From assembly GCF_002776695.1 (NCBI RefSeq), contig NZ_LFJC01000003.1:1392636-1456635 (forward strand): a DNA stretch of 64,000 nucleotides, given 5' to 3'. Origin of the DNA: Bradyrhizobium nitroreducens. Lineage in GTDB: Bacteria; Pseudomonadota; Alphaproteobacteria; Rhizobiales; Xanthobacteraceae. This document shows, piece after piece, positions 60,791 through 64,000 of the stretch (its first letter is position 1; each line of letters starts with the position of its first letter). A program made the translations under genes and the position numbers. Below the pieces are notes generated by a model, which worked only from the letters and a program-made list of their open reading frames with translations, was not told the origin of the DNA and ran no database searches.

Positions 60791-62263
60791 ATGACGGTGC
60801 ATTTCCCCTTCCAGAACTCCTATTCGGCGCTGCCGGACAGCTTCTTCGCCCGCGTCGCGCCGACCCCGGTCGCCGCCCCCCGGCTGATCAAGCTGAACCG
60901 GCCGCTGGCGGTCCAGCTCGGGCTCGATCCGGACCTGCTGGACACGCCTGAAGGTGCCGAGATCCTGGCCGGGAAAACGGTTCCCGCCGGCGCCGACCCC
61001 ATCGCCATGGCCTATGCCGGCCACCAGTTCGGCCATTTCGTGTCCCAGCTCGGCGATGGCCGCGCCATCCTGCTCGGCGAGGTCATCGACAAGGACGGCG
61101 TCCGCCGCGACATCCAGCTCAAGGGCTCGGGCCCCACCCCGTTCTCCCGCCGCGGCGACGGCCGCGCCGCGCTCGGCCCCGTTTTGCGCGAGTACATCGT
61201 CAGCGAAGCCATGTTCGCGCTCGGCATCCCGACCACGCGCTCGCTCGCCGCCGTCGTCACCGGCGAGCATGTCATCCGCGAGACCGCGCTGCCCGGCGCA
61301 GTGCTGACGCGCGTCGCCTCGAGCCATATCCGCGTCGGCACCTTCCAGTTCTTTGCCGCCCGCCGCGACACCGACGCGATCCGCCGGCTCGCCGATCACG
61401 TCATCATGAGACACTATCCGGACCTGGTGCAGGCCGAGCGGCCCTATCACGCCCTGCTCGCAGGCGTCGTCGCACGCCAGGCAAAGCTCGTCGCGCGCTG
61501 GCTGCTGGTCGGCTTCATCCATGGCGTGATGAACACCGACAACTCGTCGATCTCGGGCGAGACCATCGACTACGGCCCCTGCGCCTTCATGGACGCCTAC
61601 AACCCCGCGCAGGTGTTTTCGTCGATCGACGAGATGGGCCGCTACGCCTATGCCAACCAGCCGCGCATCGCGCTGTGGAATCTGACGCGCCTCGCCGAAT
61701 GCCTGCTGCCGCTGTTCTCGGACGAGCAGGAGAAGGCAGTCGCGGAAGCCCAGGACATTCTCGGCGCCTTCTCCGACCTGTTCAGCGACGCCTATCAGGC
61801 CGGCCTGCGCAGGAAGGTCGGCCTGTTCACGATGCGTGATGGCGACGAGGCGCTGATCCAGGACCTGCTCGATGCCATGGCCAAGAACCAGGCAGACTTC
61901 ACGCTCACCTTCCGCAAGCTCGGCGATGCAGTCGCTGACGACGCAACCGACGTCCGCGCGCAATTCATGGAGCCCGCAGCCTTCGACGAATGGGCCGGCC
62001 GCTGGCGCGCCCGCATCGCGCTGGAACAGCAAGCCCCTGCCGAACGGCAGGCGGCCATGCACGCCGTCAATCCCACGTTCATCCCGCGCAACCACCGCGT
62101 CGAAGCCGTAATCCAGGCCGCGGTGAACGACGACGACTACGCGCCGTTCGAGGAATTGGTGAAGGTGCTGGCAAAGCCATACGAAGACCAGCCGGAGTAT
62201 GCGGCCTATGCTGATCCGCCGCTGCCGGACCAGCGCGTGTTGCAGACGTTCTGCGGGACGTGA
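60791..62263 (+). CDS. selO: Protein adenylyltransferase SelO
   Basis: A 490-residue pseudokinase-fold enzyme that transfers AMP from ATP to proteins during oxidative stress. Family features: FQNSYSALPDSFFARVAPTPVAAPRLIKLN, MAYAGHQFGHFVSQLGDGRAILLGE, IQLKGSGPTPFSRRGDGRAALGPVLREYIVSEAM and FIHGVMNTDNSSISGETIDYGPCAFMD with the Asp metal ligands. The ATG at 60791 fits the standard start. Length matches SelO (about 480-490). Confidence 0.95.
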   Translation: MTVHFPFQNSYSALPDSFFARVAPTPVAAPRLIKLNRPLAVQLGLDPDLLDTPEGAEILAGKTVPAGADPIAMAYAGHQFGHFVSQLGDGRAILLGEVIDKDGVRRDIQLKGSGPTPFSRRGDGRAALGPVLREYIVSEAMFALGIPTTRSLAAVVTGEHVIRETALPGAVLTRVASSHIRVGTFQFFAARRDTDAIRRLADHVIMRHYPDLVQAERPYHALLAGVVARQAKLVARWLLVGFIHGVMNTDNSSISGETIDYGPCAFMDAYNPAQVFSSIDEMGRYAYANQPRIALWNLTRLAECLLPLFSDEQEKAVAEAQDILGAFSDLFSDAYQAGLRRKVGLFTMRDGDEALIQDLLDAMAKNQADFTLTFRKLGDAVADDATDVRAQFMEPAAFDEWAGRWRARIALEQQAPAERQAAMHAVNPTFIPRNHRVEAVIQAAVNDDDYAPFEELVKVLAKPYEDQPEYAAYADPPLPDQRVLQTFCGT

Positions 62264-62466
62264 GGCGGATTCGACCGCGCCCCACCATCTCTAATTGATG
62301 CACAGCACGGATTGCGCCTTGCGCGATCCATTCCTATCCCGCGGGCCATGTGGACACGTCCCGTCGGCCGGAACCGCTGTCATCAAACTGAAACACACGC
62401 GCTCTAACCGCCTGTCAGGGTCGTCTTGCCGGAGACGTCCGTTCTCCAACATCCCTGACAAGCGCC

Positions 62467-63315
62467 ATGCCCTTCAAATTCATCCATCTCACCGACACGC
62501 ATCTGGCGAATCCCGGCTCGACGCTCTATGGCCTCGACCCGCGCGCCCGGCTGGATGCGGCGATTGCCGACATCAACAAGCATCAGTCCGATGCGGCTTT
62601 TGCGGTCGTGACCGGCGACCTCACCCATTGGGGCGAGGCTGAATCCTACGCCAATTTCGCCGACGCGATGTCCGCGCTGAAGATCCCTTACATCGCCATG
62701 GTCGGCAATCACGACAAACGCGTGATCTGCCTCGACGCGCTGAAGGCCGCGCCGCGCGATGCCAACGGCTTCGTGCAGGGCACGCGCACCACTGCGCACG
62801 GCCTGTTCGTCTTCCTCGACACGCTGGACGAGACCAGCCACGCCGGCGAGATGTGCGCCAAACGCTTCGACTGGCTCACGAGCACGCTCGCCACCGCGCC
62901 GGCCGACCAGCAATTCGTCGTGTTCATGCATCACCCACCCTTCCCTGTGGGCGTGCACGCGATGGACGAGATCGGGTTGAAGCAGAGCGCCGAATTTGCC
63001 GAGGTGATTGCGCCCTATCGCGCGCGCATCCGCCACCTCTTCTTCGGCCATGTGCACCGGCCGATCTTCGGCAGCTACGGCAAGATCCCGTTCTCGACCC
63101 TGCGCGGCACCAACCATCAGGTCTGGTTCGAGCTCGACGCTGGCGCACCGCATCTGGCCAGCCACGAGCCGCCCGCTTATGGCGTGGTGCTGATCGACGA
63201 CGAGAACCTCGTCGTGCACAGCCACGACTTCCTCGACGAGAGTCTGCGCTTCCCCTTCGAGCCACCGGCGGGAATGGACGGCCGCGACTATGCGCTCAAG
63301 TTCGCGGCGCGGTGA
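62467..63315 (+). CDS. Calcineurin-like phosphodiesterase (CpdA/GpdQ-like)
   Basis: A 282-residue dimetal hydrolase with all key motifs: HLTDTHL (residues 6-12), VTGDLTHWG, MVGNHDK, MHHPPFP and FFGHVHRP. Relatives hydrolyse cyclic nucleotides or glycerophosphodiesters. It precedes an ABC transporter permease gene by one base, so in the operon context hydrolysis of a transported phosphodiester, such as a glycerophosphodiester, is the best guess. Confidence 0.9.
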   Translation: MPFKFIHLTDTHLANPGSTLYGLDPRARLDAAIADINKHQSDAAFAVVTGDLTHWGEAESYANFADAMSALKIPYIAMVGNHDKRVICLDALKAAPRDANGFVQGTRTTAHGLFVFLDTLDETSHAGEMCAKRFDWLTSTLATAPADQQFVVFMHHPPFPVGVHAMDEIGLKQSAEFAEVIAPYRARIRHLFFGHVHRPIFGSYGKIPFSTLRGTNHQVWFELDAGAPHLASHEPPAYGVVLIDDENLVVHSHDFLDESLRFPFEPPAGMDGRDYALKFAAR

Positions 63316-63316
63316 G

Positions 63317-64000
63317 ATGAGCCTCGCTGAACCCGCGGCTCTCCCGGTCGCGACCTCGGCGGCACCGCGCATGGACGTCCTGAAGCGGTTCTCGAACCGC
63401 TTCAAAGCTTCGCTGCCTGCCTATCTGCTGTTGCTGCCCTCGCTGGTCTTCCTCGCGCTGTTCACCTACGGCGCGATGGGACGCGTGCTCGTCGATGCGC
63501 TTTACCAGCGCGCCACGCCGAAGGCGCCCGTCCGCTTCGTCGGCCTCGACAATATCAGCGCGGTGCTGGCCGACCCCGCCTTCACCGGCGCCGTCGTCAA
63601 CAATCTCGTCTACGCCGTCGGTACCGCCATCCCGAGCATTGGGCTGGCGCTCTTGTTCGCGCTGGCGCTGGCGCGCACCAACGCCGTCAGCAGTGCGCTG
63701 CGCGCCGCGCTGTTCCTGCCGGTGCTGATCCCGATGGTCGCGGCCTCCGCGCTGTTCATGTTCATCTTCCTGCCCAATGTCGGCCTGCTCGACTACTACA
63801 TCGGCCGCCTGCTGCCAGTGCTGCCGAACTGGCTCGGCGACCCCGATGTTGCGCTTTACGCGATCATGATCATCACGATCTGGAAGAACGCCGGCTATTA
63901 CATGCTGTTCTTCCTGGCCGGCCTCCAGGCCGTGCCCGAGGACGTGATGGAGGCCGCCCATCTCGACGGCGCCGGGCCGTATCGGCGCCTGCGCCACATC
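63317..64000 (+). CDS. ABC transporter permease, UgpA/MalF type (partial)
   Basis: The first 228 codons of a membrane permease that continues past the window. Four membrane segments are visible in this part: LPAYLLLLPSLVFLALFTYGAMG, LVYAVGTAIPSIGLALLFALAL, LRAALFLPVLIPMVAASALFMFIFLP and LYAIMIITIWKNAGYYMLFFLAG. The EAA loop has begun (EAAHLDGAGPYRRLRHI). It begins one base after the phosphodiesterase stop codon, so the two are translated from one transcript. Substrate probably glycerol-3-phosphate or a sugar. Confidence 0.92.
   Translation, partial: MSLAEPAALPVATSAAPRMDVLKRFSNRFKASLPAYLLLLPSLVFLALFTYGAMGRVLVDALYQRATPKAPVRFVGLDNISAVLADPAFTGAVVNNLVYAVGTAIPSIGLALLFALALARTNAVSSALRAALFLPVLIPMVAASALFMFIFLPNVGLLDYYIGRLLPVLPNWLGDPDVALYAIMIITIWKNAGYYMLFFLAGLQAVPEDVMEAAHLDGAGPYRRLRHI

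Noticed and set aside
1..64000. CRISPR arrays, rRNA and tRNA genes
   Set aside because: No regularly spaced direct repeats, no rRNA-like stretches and no cloverleaf with a GGTTCGA-type T-loop were noticed on reading; a covariance search was not possible.

Overview
The window reads as chromosomal sequence of a Bradyrhizobium-like alphaproteobacterium (Rhizobiales). The evidence is high GC throughout, a eukaryote-type glutamine synthetase (GlnII) divergent from a DUF2735 gene, several families frequent in rhizobia (DUF982, DUF2336, DUF2778, PsiF, a FIST/chemoreceptor fusion), and intergenic palindromic repeats of the type scattered through Bradyrhizobium genomes. No rRNA, tRNA, CRISPR array, transposase, integrase or prophage was recognised. 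Most of the window looks like ordinary core or lineage-specific genome rather than a recently acquired island. About 62 protein genes are called, of which one is frameshifted and one runs off the right edge.

Layout. 1-6.1 kb: an orphan TRAP solute-binding protein, a DUF982 protein, a membrane-anchored DUF2778 L,D-transpeptidase-like protein, a DUF1810 protein, a transmembrane chemoreceptor and a flavin reductase. 6.1-12.3 kb: an AraC regulator, a DUF2336/PilZ/HD-GYP cyclic-di-GMP module and a soluble FIST-domain chemoreceptor. 12.5-19 kb: metabolic enzymes (nitroreductase, esterase, cupin, metallo-beta-lactamase-fold hydrolase, glycerophosphodiesterase) and an ABC-F protein. 19.4-25 kb: a membrane-anchored trypsin-fold protein that seems to have lost its catalytic residues, and two genes each carrying a tandem GrlR-like domain around a Sel1 protein and a leaderless ModA-like protein. 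25.1-27.4 kb: glnII with a recognisable sigma-54 promoter and terminator, divergent from a DUF2735 gene, then an MliC-like inhibitor. 27.4-32.7 kb: a phosphatase/SDR pair, a third GrlR-like gene, a DUF2161 nuclease-fold protein, a GNAT enzyme, a thioesterase and a frameshifted BtuF-like gene.

32.9-35.8 kb: a compact kynurenine operon (formylkynurenine formamidase, tryptophan 2,3-dioxygenase, kynureninase) that would convert tryptophan to anthranilate and alanine. 36-39.7 kb: an M20 deacylase and a divergent MocR regulator / pyridoxamine-phosphate-oxidase-like pair. 39.7-46.6 kb: small secreted proteins, CreA, a second L,D-transpeptidase, a periplasmic glutathione peroxidase, a polysaccharide deacetylase, a dihydrofolate-reductase-like protein and DoxX. 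46.8-54.1 kb: a large eight-haem cytochrome c fused to HEAT/TPR repeats, two small exported proteins, an arylsulfatase and an outer-membrane SphA/MetA-like protein. 54.1-64 kb: NADP-malic enzyme (MaeB), an exported AsmA-like protein, AspS, SelO, a calcineurin-like phosphodiesterase and the start of a sugar/glycerol-phosphate ABC permease gene.

The items most worth a second look are the GrlR-like domain family (five domain copies in three genes within 8 kb), the probable pseudoprotease at 19.4-21.2 kb, the octahaem-HEAT-TPR fusion, the two-base frameshift in the BtuF-like gene, the glnII sigma-54 promoter with an upstream 20-bp dyad, and the varied intergenic palindromes. No single locus shows clear signs of being a wholly new defence or biosynthetic system.
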